From Schistocephalus solidus (lineage: Eukaryota; Platyhelminthes; Cestoda; Diphyllobothriidea; Diphyllobothriidae): a stretch of 64,000 nucleotides of DNA. The stretch lies in NCBI GenBank assembly GCA_017591395.1, contig WEDG01005537.1, forward strand, positions 273,096 to 337,095. The letters run 5' to 3'. Positions 13,801-24,884 of this stretch are shown piece by piece (position 1 is the stretch's first letter; each line of letters opens with the position of its first letter). Below the pieces are notes generated by a model. The model saw only the letters and a list, made by a program, of their open reading frames with translations, ran no database searches and was not told where the DNA came from. Position numbers and translations under genes: made by a program.

Positions 13801-16800
13801 CTGCAGAGAAGGGCGCGATATCGAGGTGTTTGCGACCGACATGACGAATTAGGAAGAGAAGGTTTCTCCAGCCGCCTTCGTCAAGGTCACTGGGTCTGAG
13901 AGAGTACCTTGAATCGGGCGCGGACAGGTGGTATGCGACAAGTCGTCTCGCCGTATTTACATCCATTCGCGGACTGGCGGCAGAGTGCCCACATCGGTGT
14001 TCGCCTGTTTAGTTGAAAACAAAAATTAATAGTATGAAAGAACCGGTAAAAAGGTCGTATAATCAGTGGAACGTTGACAGTATACCAAATAAACAGGACA
14101 CCTTTTTACTCTGAGCCCATAGCGCAGTCAATTCGCCTATTTCCTTCTTTGGGGGACGAGTAGATAGTATTCGGTCTAATGCCGTCGCTAGCGAGGATAC
14201 TTCTACAGTTGGAGTCGTAACTCCTTAAACATGATGCTGGTGATCTTGATTATCGATCCGCAGTAAGTTTAACGCGTATCTCACCCATTAACATAGCGCG
14301 TTCCTGAAAAGGCCCTTTCCTCATTCAGAATATATGTCCAAGTTACAGGCCAAAAAAGGAGTTACAATTTCGGGCTTAAGTCCTTACCTCATATTAAGAC
14401 AACTCTTTGTGTTAATAAGTGGCATAGACCATACGTACACACTAATGTGCGTTTCGCTGGTAGAGGTAACTAACCTAAGCGACAAAGATTTACCAAAAAC
14501 CTTTACCACCTCCATGCGTTTTGGTCCGCGTCCATCGGGTAGATAAGACGTGAATTAGCACACTATCTTCCGGAAAACAGAAGAGACCACCGCTTTACAG
14601 TCTTCTTGTGAAATTGTGTAACTTTGTGCCTTCCAAAGCGACACTAGATCTTTGTTTTGTTTTGTTTTAACAGGCCTGTGGTTTCCCGGCGTATGTAATT
14701 ATTCCACAAGTAATCGCGAAAAGCATCACTGTCAAGCAGATATTTCAACTTTTGAACGGAAAGAGAACAGTGTCCGCCGTTTTGTCAATGCTTCAATCTT
14801 TATTTTACCAATAAGCATATGAAAGAGGCCAAAAGGAGGCAAATATAACGGAAATAACTTCAATAAAGGAGAAAAGGCTTTTTTTCGTTTTCAGCAGAAG
14901 AGCTATCAGTATCTGGCAAGGGACCGCATAAGCGGGCAAAATATTCAAATTTTTCACTTGATATTACTTTGAAAACGGATGACGGCTTGGGTATGCATCA
15001 GCGACACACCATAGTGAAGCAATTTCTAGGGAGATAACGCCTTGGTAAAGGTTTGTCATTTAGTAAAAAAAACAGTCATCGCAGTCCTCGGTGTGGGCGT
15101 CCGCTTTTCCTCACCGATTTAGTTTCCCCATTAGGTGGGCCCACGAATATGACCGCTGCCGTCATCGGCATCAAAAGACCGTCTGAGAACACAGTCCTTA
15201 GGTAAACGCTTTCAAGAACTGTCGTTCTGAGGGTTTTGAGAAACAAAAACCACACAATCTATTATTTTGGCGAATCAAAGAAGAATACTGAAGAATGATA
15301 ATTTTATGGATGAAAATTTCTTTTGATAAACAGAAAATGAATTTGCGCATATTTCATGAGCTTAAATATCTACCGTATTTGATACGGCTGTAACCACGGC
15401 AATTAGTCTAGAAAGTCCTGGAATGCTTGGGCAATTTTTTTGTTCATGCACACTTTGGAGTAGAAAACAGATTGAACCGCCAGAAGTTATACAACACCTA
15501 AAATGGTACCAGCGGTCTCCACTTCATCGCTTTCATACATACTTCGGTCTTTTGGGTATTTGTGGAGATAGTCGTCCTAAAGGAAAAATAAGATGTAAAA
15601 ACAAAGACCCGACAAGTGGCCCATTTGCTAAATGAAGAGCCAACTTTACCGGTTTTACAGGGAAGAAACCCATCAGGTAAACAGATATGGCAGCAAATCA
15701 CACCCCCGATCATGAGGAGCTTAATTGAACACCGAGAAGATACGGACATTGCATCCCGGCCCATAAGAAATGGCATTGTTCCCATCGAGTTAAAGGGAAA
15801 AAATTAACTCGGATGAAAGTTGAGCCGTCGCTTTTAAACAGCATGTCAGCATCTCAAAGCATATCCAGCCAGGTGAAGAGAAGGGACATATAGAGGCAAG
15901 CCGTTTTGTAAATTAAGCAATTTGGCCTTTTTTAGACCTGTTTTTTCCCATAAGATTACCGGTTTTTACAGTCATTCGATAGTGACTGACTAAAAAAACT
16001 AAAGTCACCCTGACTTGTTGATAGGCCTTATGTTAACAGCCTTTCGTGACGGTGGCAGTGCCATTTAAATAAATCGAAAAAACGCTAAAGAGGGTTTGCA
16101 CTCTTCCCTATTGGTTCTTCCAGATTATTGCGCGCTGAAATGGCATTAACCAGGCGCTGTTAAGATATTATCGCGAAAAAAACTAAAGTGAACGCTGGTG
16201 AACGTAAGATTTCTAATTTTCAAGTCAAAATGGCATTATTCGTCAAATAGTCTCTTTATTACTCCTTGTTGTAAATGAAGCCAAAGTAAGGCTTTGCAAA
16301 CTTAAAACAGCAGGAAGACACCGCAGATGAATCTCGCTTACCTGCATATCGACTGAGAATTTCGACCAGAATGTGTGCCAAGTTCAGTGAAACTGACAGT
16401 TCCTGAGGATTCAAGCAGTGCTGGGGAAAAGCAGAGGAAAATACACTTTTTTTCTCAAAGGACGCCTTTTCATTAGTCAAGCATTGGAAGTAATTATCAA
16501 ACAAACCTACTTCACGTGGATGCGCCTCGAGGTCTCCGACGGGACAACTCAGCTTTTGAAGATCTACGAAGAGAAAACAGAAACCAGATCATGATCAATT
16601 TGCACTGTCTTGGGAACCAGTAAAAGGCTCAAAAGGGTCATGGTAAGCGGCCCTGTGATTCTGAGCACGACGTAGGTGAGGATGTGAACTGGCACCTGAC
16701 AGCTATGCTTTAAAAAGACACGCTGTTTAATGTGGTAAGACAATAAACAGTTACTGAATGTAGAAAACGGAATAAAAGCTAGAAGTAAAGAGCTGATCAC

Positions 16801-19800
16801 GGACATGCTAAAGACATCGCATTGTGTTGAATTTTATTGCGCCCAAGAAGGGTCCCCAGATAACAGAAAAACATGCGTGCGAAGTAACGTTAAACACCTA
16901 GCTCATTCCAAAAAGCACCAACAGTAGTAGTATTGCTGGTAGAAGTGGGGATGGTGGGGATGCTGATGAGTATGAGGTGGATGGTGGCGGCGATGGCGGT
17001 AGTAGTAGTAGTAGTAGTAGTAGTAGCAGAAGTAGCATACAGAGCAAAAGTTCATTAGCTGAAGAAATTATAGCAGACAAACCGTCTTTCAGGCTATCAA
17101 ATACATTCTACGCTGGAGTTAACTTGTACAAACATTTAGAAATGAGAAAGAGGCAATGTCGAATGCAATGTCGAATGCAATGTAAAACAACGCTTGTAGA
17201 TAAGAAAAAAATAGTATGCTAAGTCGTACCAGCAATTCTCCCAACATTTCCATGTTTGTCCTTCAAGAGGAAGTAGCAAGAGAGCAGGACAATGAAGAGG
17301 GTGAAGCCAGCAAGCAAAATAAGGTTGGGCACATGCCGACCCAGTGAGCTGACGAGTCGGCTGACTGTGGAAGACACAGAGTCCGCATTGCCATCAGCCA
17401 GACAGCCATTTGTCTGACGTCGACAAGAATACTCCCACTGGCTATCTGCGTCATCAGACAAAACACCAGATCCCGATCGATGCCTGAGATAAAACGAAGG
17501 CCAGTAGGATTGAGACTGATCAACAGTATTCGGCGGCGAAAAAAGCAGACTGGCAGACGTTGACGTTTCGGCATCTTTCCTGAAAAAGGCAATTGAGTTA
17601 AAGTAGCATGGGGCACAAAAAACATGGGATAGGAATCTGCACGCAAGAAGAGACGTTTAGTTGCCTTGAAACATCGCCAGCCGCAAGTAAAAGCAATGGC
17701 AGTCAGCAGCAACAACTCACTCCAAAACCTCCCAATATGTACGTGACTTAATGGAAGCAGGACAGGCGTACAGATTATAACGTAGTAAAATGGAACGCCA
17801 AAAAACTCTTAAAGGTTGCATCGGAGTGGAGTTAAGAAAGCCTTTCTGGTTAAAGGGCGCAGTAAGGACGTTTGGTATGGCCTGGAAACTCCGATCGGGG
17901 GCCAACGAAAAGGGTCACATACTGACGAGCGACATAAGAGAAAAACAAAGACCAATGATATTGTAACGGCCATTCCTGACTTAGTTGCTGCCGTCCGCAG
18001 ACGGTAACACAGTTTTAGGTTGCAAAGACGCGGGATTCCAACCGAGCATCCTTGTTAATGGAACAGACACCTGCTAGTTAAGACGCTGGATCAGGATCTA
18101 TCAGTCATCTGAGAATGGCATTCACCTGCACCCAGTGAGCAATTTCATGAAATGTTAACTGAAGTTCTAAAATGTGTTTTCGATTAGGAGGGATTACTTA
18201 AATAGAGTTGTAATATCGATTGTCTTGTGGTACAATTCTCAAATACTGTTGCACCGCACTTGGTAGGAAGGACTACTTAAGTGGCATGATTTTTTTTTAT
18301 TGATTTTCGATGTATTTCCAAATTCAAATATATGTCCTGGAAAACATGCAAAATAATATACTTTCTTGTAGTCATATGGTAGCAAATCACGCCTTCATCA
18401 AATATACGGTACTCAAAGAAGGGAAAACATTAAGTTTGAAAAAGTTGACTAATAACCAAATAACGTTGTGCCCGATCTGCTATTGCATTTGCGAAAAACC
18501 ACGCATCCCTCTATGCCAGTAAGAAGATACAATATGGGGCTCCAAAAAAGTTTGCAACAGATGTCAACTATAAAATCGAAGAGGCGAGTCCGAGGCTATA
18601 TTCGCAAAGAAGGAGACACGATCATTGGTGAAGATGCTAAAGTCAAGACACTTTAGCAGAATGCGTTTAAACCTTAATAGTTCAGTGGATAGGCATTAAA
18701 TAGGTTATGTGAGACTGCTACTAATTTATGCTAGGTGCGTGCAATACTTGTGGGGAAAATACGACGCTGAGCAGTCTTATTGAAAATTAATGTTTGATAG
18801 CAGATCATCTTTAGCCGCCGTTGTCTTTTATGCAGCACTGCTGGAGTAGGTTAAGACAGAACGGATAATTCTGAAATCCTGAGGACGGGTACTTACAGTG
18901 GCGCCGTTTGTGAAGGACGGAAAAAAGAGAATCGGCCAGTAGATCGAGCCACAGGAGTAGGCGACTGACGAGTAACGATGTGGTTGTCGAAATTATTATC
19001 AATCTCATCGAATCCTCTGCTGTGGAGTGGTGTGTTGGTGAGTCTATGTTCCTGAGCCTGAAGAACTGACGCAGAGTCGAGTGGATCGAAGCGAAGCACG
19101 GGTCGTGTAGGTGTGTGACCAGGATTCTGCTGAGGAGAGGCCGTCTGAGGATTGAAAAACGGTTCATCGGAGTAGAAGACAGAAGAACGGCTTCGAGCTT
19201 CGCGTCTGACTACGTTGGTGGATAAATTGTTAAAAGGTTCGTCGGAAGGACTTCTACCAAAGTTGACGGGTGACTGCGAGGGCCAATTTTTGGCACGCAG
19301 AGATGTTTGAGGCTCTGAGTGGTGAAAGGAGCCCGTCGCGAAATGCCACGAACAGAAAATTATACGTGAAAATAGCAGGAAGATGCCGCAGTTCAGCATA
19401 ATACGTTCAACAATACCAAAAGGACGATGGCAGAAGAAGTATTGTAAGATAATTAAAAGGTAGGAAATGAGGTGTCAAAGCCTTGACGACGGCAAAGAAA
19501 TTCCTCGCAATTCCTATCAGAGAAGTGTGAGGGTAGTGTCCAGTTTTATGCAAAACAGTGTTTGGCGTAGGAGCAAGAACATACTTCTGAGGTACTTATA
19601 GAGGAGAGACTAGTAAAAAAATGTTTAAATTGTACAAGGGAACTCGTCGATAGCGTTAATATACATACTCGTTCCGTTGTGCCCGTGGCTTAGATCTCGA
19701 TCCCCGTCAGCAGCTAGAAGTATAGGCAGAATAACAAGACAAGGGACACCACAATGACCATTTCTGATTTATTCGCGTCATCCGTCAGCCACACCCAACA

Positions 19801-22800
19801 CTAGGAAAGCAATCCCTGGTTAAATACACGATGTTCAAGTACCATCTAACAGACAAGTCTGGTTAGATTACTGTTAAGAAAACGCCACAGAAATCGCTTT
19901 GGTTAGGGAAAAACCAAGCACTTGCGTTAAAATATCACAAAACACTCCGAGATTTTTTATGAGTTTTTAATTATCGGCCTATTTTCTGTTAACGTAAATC
20001 AAAAAGCGAAACGCTAGGCCAAGACGTAGATCCTGGATGAACTTCGAATAAATTGCCCAAAAAGAAACCCTACGGTACCATCCAGAAGCAGCAATGCCGG
20101 ACTAACCAAACCTGCTCAAGGGTCCATTTGCTGGTTACCTGACACGTCCAAAATTTAGGGTGGATAAACTGTCTATTACGAAGGCTGACTGTGAAATAAG
20201 GCGTTCAAGCATAACGGATACGCAGTGATGAAGTAACAACGGTAAAATCATCAGGACAAGAAGTCCAAGTCTATAGCGCTAAGCATTCCGTAAAATTGCA
20301 AAATCTGCGACCATATAACGATCGCAAAATTCAAGCAAACAATTTTCTCCTGAGCGCTGTATTGGGATCTGGCGACAACAAGCAAATTTAATAACGAACC
20401 CAACACAAAATGGCTACTAGTAACCGGCTGAAGCGTAAATATTAACATCTGTTTCTGATAGAATCCTCTCAAAATGCTTCAGCAAACGATATGATGTTTG
20501 CCGGAGCAAACGCACTACCAATCCTAGCTAAAAAGTAAGCGGGAGTAACGAGTATGCTAGAATACTTAGAGGGACCAAAAGCGGTCAGTTGTCAGAGCGA
20601 GCGGCAGTACTCCCAGTACTTAGTTTGATTATTTGTGATCTACGCCACTCTAATCTGGCCAACTGGTTCCGACCACTTTAACGCTAAGTGCATATGAAGC
20701 TGATAACAGCTAAACTCATTATTAATATTTAATAGCCACTCATCTCACAGGCATAAATCATCTAGTGCGTTGTATTATCAGAAGAACAGCGTTTCCGTAT
20801 ACGAAATTGAAATGCTGGTTTAGCGACGCCTCCAATCAGATACATGTTAAATCCCATCTCGGATACTAAACACAGAGTACAAGATACGTTAAAAGAACGT
20901 GAAAACTGCCTATAGGATGATCCGTCGTAATACGCTCAGTGCTAATACAGGCGAGGAATCAAGAATGACCCGGCAGTTTTTGACAGCGACAACTATTAAA
21001 AAGCGGCGAACAGCTTGTGAAAACTGAAAAATCAAGCTTAATCAACCTTTAGAAATCGTCAATATTTCTACAACTTTACACTTGTAGTGATGGAACCTAC
21101 TATGGTCGAATAGATTTAAGTTATTTGAACTGGACAAGAAAAATCGGCTACCCTATGTGCCCATTAAGGGTAGGTGGTAGGTATTCGAAAGTTTGATAGT
21201 TGAAAGGTAAGTGAGGTTAAACGGTGAAGAACCGAACGATAGCAAGTCGTACACTACGGAAGAGTAATGTTGTCACGGTCGGGTGATTGGTAACCGGGAC
21301 CTTTCTAGTTTAAAAAATATCACTAATTCGATAGATGATGTTTAATTGCAGTAAGCTGAAGCTTCAACTACCACCGTCATGAGAACCAAATAAGCCACCG
21401 AAAATCGGGTGGAGGTGGAGATTGTTGACTGTTAATATTTGTTTGCGAAATACGGAACGAGCCATGCTAAAGCGTTGGAGGAAAGGGACGCGTTTAGGTC
21501 TCGACTAGGGGGCTGAATGCCGAGTATACGAAAGGACGCCCTTCGAGGAGACAAACGCATGGACAATCTATCACCCCTAATGATAACGAATACAGAGGTG
21601 GCGTCAATGTTGTAATGGATAATAAGACAGTATCATCCGTCCTTTACAAAGAGGAAAATATCATGCGTGAGGGTAAAAACTGCGTCAACTAGGTGATAAC
21701 TTAAGTTTGAGTAGTGCCAAAATGTGCAGGAAAGGGTCCGTTGCTGATCAATGGGGCGCGGAATTCTTTGGGAGGGCATCCTCTGTTATTAGTGAGAATT
21801 TTTGCAGCAACCATGGCTCTGGTGCCCATTAAGCCGAAATGAGAGCCGGTCCCGGCTGCCGGAATTCGAACCCTAATTTAGCGCCTCCAAAACAATCTCG
21901 ACGAACGGAAACGATTAACTAATCTTTGTTAGCTGTCCTGCTCTACATTTGGAAAGGCGCGGGAATAATTGGTGGATATGGCACTGTGAGTGGGTGATGT
22001 AGGACAGGGCAAATGCTGTGCTATTCCGCTTCGAAGACGAATGAATAATGGCAATGGCAAAACTTAGGAGACGTCGAATCGACCTATATAGCAGCAAAAC
22101 TTTTCCAACATTTCAGCAGCCTAGAAGGGCACTTCAGGATGCAGAAAAAAGGAAGAACAAATGTGATTCTCTGTCCTCTAAGAGACGCTATGACGTTACA
22201 TTTATATAAGGACGAGTAGTTGGCTAACGGCAGGTTGTATGGCTCTACTTCGCTGAGAAAGGAACCTTTGAAACCGACGTTGAGGCTAATTTTACGTATT
22301 TTTAATTATGAGAAACTGCCTACGGTTCCGATTTTACCATTCAACGCCGTAAAGAGAAGTCAGTTTGTAAATAAACCGCCACTTGATGATAGGTCGGCAG
22401 AGGTTATTTCTGAATTGTCCACCTCAGGATTCGTGATCGATGGTCCATTCGTCGTAACCGATTGGGAGAATCGCAATACGGACCGCTTTTAGGTGATACA
22501 TTGAACGCCTCGAATGACGGTTTTTTTAAAGAGATTTTCAGCTAGGCAGATCTAGTTAGAATGTGTCTTACTAGTGGAATAGATTGGCACTTATGTGATA
22601 GACTGTCTAGCTAGTTCCATCGACCTCCTGAAAATGCATTTGTCGGTGAGGTATGACTTTTACCTCTCCAAATGTTCAACCTTATTTAACGTCCCACATT
22701 ATTTTGGGTTGAAGTACGACTTCCCAGATCGGGCAAAGCTACGGATCCGATACAGGTTTTCTATAAGTCTGGGGTCATTTGAAGGTTTTTGAAAAGTCCT

Positions 22801-24884
22801 ATTGTTCTGGGGTCGGCTTTCTGTCATTTATTTCTGCAAATTACCGATCGTTTTGCAGTTATTTTGGCAAACGATGCTCAGATATTATGGCCGTCCGATC
22901 GAAATCAAATTTTCTCCCACATCGGACGAATGGCCAAAAAGCCAGACAATTGCAGGATATTCATTCGCTCTTGCTCTTTAGGCTCAGTCGTAAGTATTTT
23001 AAGTATTAAAATTCGGCATCTTGTGCCGGCTAAAGTATGCGTATCTATTCCGTATTTCATCACTACTAGTAAGACCGCATTCAGTAGCCTTCGTCTAGTA
23101 TTGAAGCGGATAGCGCGGCGGTTTCAGAGTAACGAATGTAGAATTCAAAAGGTAGAGCTAACCTTGGAGATTGGTACTTAAATTCCTCCGTCGTTCACAA
23201 CATGCAATGATATTCTGTACGAAGATCCGGTAGCTGGTAAGGTAAGACGCATAATCCCACTTACTCATATGGTCTTATGTTGGCATTTATACGTGAGCCG
23301 CATCAAGTGCGGTCGTCAGCCTCTGAAGAAGGTTGCTGGCAGACACCCAAGCTAAGCTGAGCGAATTGGCAAAGCAGCTCTACAGACCGAAGACAGAGGG
23401 GCTATCAATGCACCCTGGGACAACGCCTACAACGATCTCGATACCATGGCCATTTAGAGGCGATTTCACGCAGGATGATATTTGAAAATAGTTCACTTAC
23501 AGCTTTGAGCAGATCACTGGGGCATTTTCGCCTAAGAGCGAAGAGGGAGCGAACGACTCAAGTTGTTCGCAGGTTTTACGATAGAGGAGATTAGGTTAGA
23601 GAACACAGTACGAGCACCATAAACCAAATACCTTTAGACATTAAGTAATTCCTCAGCGCAATAACCATGTCTCGAGTCCATATTGAATGACTGCCTTGAC
23701 GGCAGTTTTTCATACTCGCAGCTGGGTCTTCTGACTGCACGCCGGTTCAGAGATTTCAAATGTGCTGAAGGAAGTCACGTGAACATTGTTTACCTCAACC
23801 TCGGCAATCGAGGCTATATACTGACCCTAACGAGGCAGTTACCGTACACTGTGAAATTCAGTTCATTCCTTTGTTTTGAAAGAATTTAACCACATTTGCA
23901 CATTAGCTGTCTTAGTACATCACGCGAGCAAGAGCTGGCCAGTGATGCAACATTAGTGCCAAACAATGACCGACCGCAACACGCATGTTTTCTGAAATTG
24001 CACACTGAAGTACCTAACTCACTCGACCTAATTCCTTGAATGAATTCGGTTTATCTTAATCGAACTTACTGAATAACGTGGCCCTCGTATGACCGGCTAC
24101 CTGTTTCCCTTCGTCATCCTACAATAGCCTCGAAATATTTCAGCTGTGAAGTTTTATAAATAACGTCCCATTAACATAATAAAAGCTCTGACAGTTGAAG
24201 TTTGCTCTCCGCGTCGATCTTTACAACTCGACATCGTGCTCGTGCTCTGCCTCGACAATGACTTCACTTACAGGCCGATAGGTACCTATCCCAGTGCCAA
24301 ATCCATAACCTAAGCACAAAGATAAACAACATACATTTTTGGCCTTAGCCCAAAAATCGCTGATGACATCGATCGGGATTCATCGGGATCGATGATATTC
24401 ATGTTTTTGGTCTCACAGGGTGCGTCAGCACAAGATAATCACGCGACACACGTGCGAAGGGAACTGCAAGGGCATTGTAAAAGCTCTGAAACTTCACTTC
24501 GATTTCGTATGTAAGTCACAACTTTAGTGCCTAGGCGATTTAATAATTATAGGTCAGAAAACTGACAGATTTCCGAGGAGTAATTGGTTCATTAACAAAA
24601 TTACTTCCGTCAAAAAAAAACGAATGACTAACAGCTTACAAAGGGCTTACCTTCGGCTTTAAAACTACTCAGAGGAGTTGTAGATTGTCTGGGTTGACGA
24701 CGATTTTTCTAAAATATGAGCAACAAATTAGTAACCGTACTTTTTCTTCTTTGTCTACATTCTGTGCGGTAACTTTGGCCAATTTTCTCTCATATACCTT
24801 CCGAGTTGTTTCCGTAATTGGACCAACATGGACACCATGATCCCGCAAGGAAGATCTCAACTCTTCATCGCTTAATGATGACAT
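4742..24884 (-). CDS. LEM-domain inner nuclear membrane protein, LEMD2/LEMD3 (MAN1)-like, 11 exons
   Basis: Inferred spliced gene, joined on the minus strand: 24884-24741, 19312-18897, 17483-17230, 16563-16511, 16420-16342, 14004-13785, 12688-12460, 11314-11223, 8557-8430, 5099-5018, 4886-4742. The sum is 1842 nt, 613 aa plus stop, with intron phases agreeing at every junction. Domain order: LEM (residues about 1-40), disordered linker (49-235), TM1 (about 239-260), lumenal MSC domain (about 272-410), TM2 (about 417-442), nucleoplasmic tail with EPPYVPV, a tryptophan-rich stretch and CLKIRNMF. Known for the family: these proteins sit in the inner nuclear membrane, bind BAF through LEM, and contact lamins and chromatin. 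LEMD3 also dampens SMAD signalling. The order and spacing match LEMD2/LEMD3, but the RRM-like C-terminus of the vertebrate proteins was not found. The first and last exons, and the exon 2 and exon 8 acceptors, are the least certain parts. Confidence 0.82.
5018..5099 (-). CDS. LEM gene exon 10: CLKIRNMF motif
   Basis: The acceptor CTTTTACTTATTCTCACAG|CCCTTC gives a two-base start in phase with exon 9. It encodes LLDQTQRLPFTVPPTE then CLKIRNMFTM. CLKIRNMF is a hallmark of the LEMD3/LEMD2 C-terminal tail just before the RRM-like domain. The donor ATGGA|GTGAGT is strong, phase 2. The exon lies 3.3 kb downstream of exon 9. Confidence 0.8.
5100..8429. other. LEM gene intron 9
   Basis: A 3.3 kb stretch between exons 9 and 10. 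It holds one copy of a short dispersed repeat (6,199-6,255) and a C/T-rich stretch next to exon 9 with overlapping open frames. No other gene is supported. Confidence 0.55.
6199..6255 (+). repeat. Short dispersed repeat, copy 1
   Basis: Starts TTTTGGACAGTAGTGACCTA and continues through ATCGTGAG to CTTGCACTGC. It matches 8,820-8,873 with only a few differences. No coding capacity seen. Confidence 0.7.
8430..8557 (-). CDS. LEM gene exon 9: winged-helix-like tail, tryptophan-rich
   Basis: The acceptor has a pure T tract (TTTTTTTTTAATATTTCAG|TGTTGA). It encodes DLWSELEQHVHLVEGCILV, then a W-rich stretch ending GWQGSG. The family has VWDRAV..., LVWRW and WQG at the same places. The donor ATCTG|GTAAGC ends in phase 1. 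The open frame continues past the donor to a stop at 8,149 in low-complexity Pro/Ser sequence, so intron retention would give an alternative C-terminus. Confidence 0.75.
8558..11222. other. LEM gene intron 8
   Basis: 2.7 kb. A 147-codon minus-strand ORF (10,549-10,992) shows no family motif. Contains repeat copy 2 at 8,820-8,873. Nothing else recognised. Confidence 0.5.
8820..8873 (+). repeat. Short dispersed repeat, copy 2
   Basis: Starts TTTTGGACATTAGTGACCTA; second copy of the sequence at 6,199-6,255, same orientation. Both copies lie in introns of the LEM gene. Confidence 0.7.
11223..11314 (-). CDS. LEM gene exon 8: post-TM2 nucleoplasmic segment
   Basis: Encodes a short helix, then EPPYVPVSTIRSTLRRS, matching the PYVP-x-x-x-VRD-x-L motif after TM2 in MAN1/LEMD2. 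The acceptor ATCCTACAG|CAGCAA gives phase 0. An upstream GAG at 11,354 would also be in phase and would lengthen the helix by 13 residues. The donor TCAGA|GTAGGT ends in phase 2, matching exon 9. Confidence 0.68.
11315..12459. other. LEM gene intron 7
   Basis: 1.1 kb with no recognised feature. Confidence 0.55.
12460..12688 (-). CDS. LEM gene exon 7: second transmembrane segment
   Basis: The acceptor TTCACTGCTAATTTTAG|TGCC gives a one-base start that completes Gly with exon 6. It encodes ELESLQPYIPGRCRLRL, closely like the LES-x-x-P-x-M-x-x-x-CRLRL stretch before TM2 in LEMD2/MAN1. A long hydrophobic helix follows (residues about 417-442), then a basic cytosol/nucleoplasm-facing segment and a RIRELVHQ helix. 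The donor CACCAA|GTAACA ends in phase 0. Confidence 0.8.
12689..13784. other. LEM gene intron 6
   Basis: 1.1 kb. Contains a telomere-like tract (13,281-13,336). No exon-like block seen. Confidence 0.5.
13281..13336 (-). repeat. Degenerate telomere-like CCCTAA tract
   Basis: Reads ACCCTAACG..., then ACTAACCCTAACCTTAACCC, i.e. several near-tandem CCCTAA units inside an AT-rich stretch. Interstitial, not at a chromosome end. Confidence 0.5.
13785..14004 (-). CDS. LEM gene exon 6: MSC (MAN1-Src1 C-terminal) domain
   Basis: The acceptor TTTTCAACTAAACAG|GCGAAC gives a two-base start that matches exon 5. It encodes EHRCG, then ARRLVAYHLS and WRNLLFLIRH, the helix pattern expected for MSC (a CG turn, an EA-type helix, then W...L..I). 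It ends at CCCGG|GTTTGT in phase 2, matching exon 7. The donor is weaker than the others. Confidence 0.72.
14005..16341. other. LEM gene intron 5
   Basis: 2.3 kb, AT-rich, short ORFs only; no recognised feature. Confidence 0.5.
16342..16420 (-). CDS. LEM gene exon 5: MSC domain, first helix
   Basis: The acceptor is nearly ideal (TTTTCCTCTGCTTTTCCCCAG) and the donor is GCAG|GTAAGC. The 79-nt exon begins in phase 0, matching exon 4, and ends in phase 1. It encodes HCLNPQELS, then a leucine-rich amphipathic helix ending EILSRYAG. Together with the next exon it recreates the AG-x-x-x-CG turn that opens the MSC fold in MAN1 and LEMD2. Confidence 0.75.
16511..16563 (-). CDS. LEM gene exon 4: start of lumenal region (micro-exon)
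   Basis: A 53-nt exon with a strong acceptor (TTTCTGTTTTCTCTTCGTAG) and donor CGTGAA|GTAGGT. Its two leading bases complete exon 3's codon to Asp and it ends in phase 0. It encodes DLQKLSCPVGDLEAHPRE, resembling the short stretch with a conserved Cys just after TM1 in MAN1. Too short to call alone; support comes from splice signals and phase. Confidence 0.65.
16564..17229. other. LEM gene intron 3
   Basis: 666 bp, including the (AGT)n microsatellite at 17,000-17,031 and a short tandem repeat of GTCGAATGCAAT near 17,157-17,182. No exon seen. Confidence 0.55.
17000..17031 (+). repeat. (AGT)n microsatellite
   Basis: Uninterrupted AGT units within a longer GGT/GAT/AGT-rich purine stretch (about 16,925-17,040). 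It produces spurious poly-Ser and poly-Leu ORFs on the two strands. Confidence 0.9.
17230..17483 (-). CDS. LEM gene exon 3: first transmembrane segment
   Basis: The acceptor TTTTATCTCAG|GCATCG gives a one-base start that completes the phase 2 codon of exon 2. The exon encodes an SDDADSQWEY acidic stretch, then a hydrophobic run from PNLILLAGF to LLSCYFLL (residues about 239-260) followed by KDKH. This is the expected single TM preceding the lumenal MSC domain. The donor GCTG|GTACGA ends in phase 1. A (AGT)n microsatellite lies about 200 bp downstream in the intron. Confidence 0.75.
17484..18896. other. LEM gene intron 2
   Basis: 1.4 kb, containing one copy of a dispersed repeat (18,151-18,250). 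No exon recognised. Confidence 0.5.
18151..18250 (+). repeat. Dispersed repeat B, copy 1
   Basis: The segment around AAATGTGTTTTCGATTAG followed by a TAATAT(C/T)(G/A)AT block recurs at 48,961-49,060, same orientation, with moderate divergence. Class unknown. Confidence 0.55.
18897..19312 (-). CDS. LEM gene exon 2: disordered Ser/Pro/Asn-rich linker
   Basis: The open frame runs across the exon, rich in S, P, N, R and aromatic-acidic repeats such as SDEPFNN and SDEPFFN. The acceptor follows a CT-rich tract ending ACTCAGAG. I use the second AG, which gives phase 0 and matches exon 1; the first AG at 19,314 would not. The donor CCACT|GTAAGT is consensus and ends in phase 2. This fits the nucleoplasmic linker between LEM and TM1. 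An additional small exon inside the 5.4 kb first intron cannot be excluded. Confidence 0.7.
19313..24740. other. LEM gene intron 1
   Basis: 5.4 kb. Only ORFs without recognisable domains (for example 22,789-23,181 plus). A tRNA-like T-arm box lies near 21,850. Could hide a small additional exon between exons 1 and 2. Confidence 0.45.
21780..21905 (-). repeat. Possible tRNA-like/SINE-like repeat
   Basis: The minus strand reads GGCGCTAAATTAGGGTTCGA then ATTCCGGC, a B-box/T-arm-like GGTTCGA signature. No full cloverleaf or clear A box could be assigned. Confidence 0.25.
24741..24884 (-). CDS. LEM gene exon 1: LEM domain and start codon
   Basis: Encodes 48 residues from ATG. It begins MSSLSDEELRSSL, followed by GPITETTRKVYERKL, which is the LEM-fold signature (LSDEEL, then GP-I-T-x-TR-x-Y-x-KL). 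Placement at the extreme N-terminus is normal for emerin, LAP2, MAN1 and LEMD2. The donor is AAAAA|GTACGG, phase 0. In the family this domain binds barrier-to-autointegration factor. Confidence 0.85.

Noticed and set aside
16898..17080. Leucine-rich and serine-rich ORFs on opposite strands
   Set aside because: Produced by the (AGT)n microsatellite, not by a gene.
17263..17715. 150-codon minus-strand ORF
   Set aside because: Covers the TM1 exon in the wrong frame; the exon 3 frame fits the splice phases and the TM segment.
22789..23181. 130-codon plus-strand ORF in LEM intron 1
   Set aside because: Overlaps another open frame of similar length, shows no motif and no plausible acceptor or donor.
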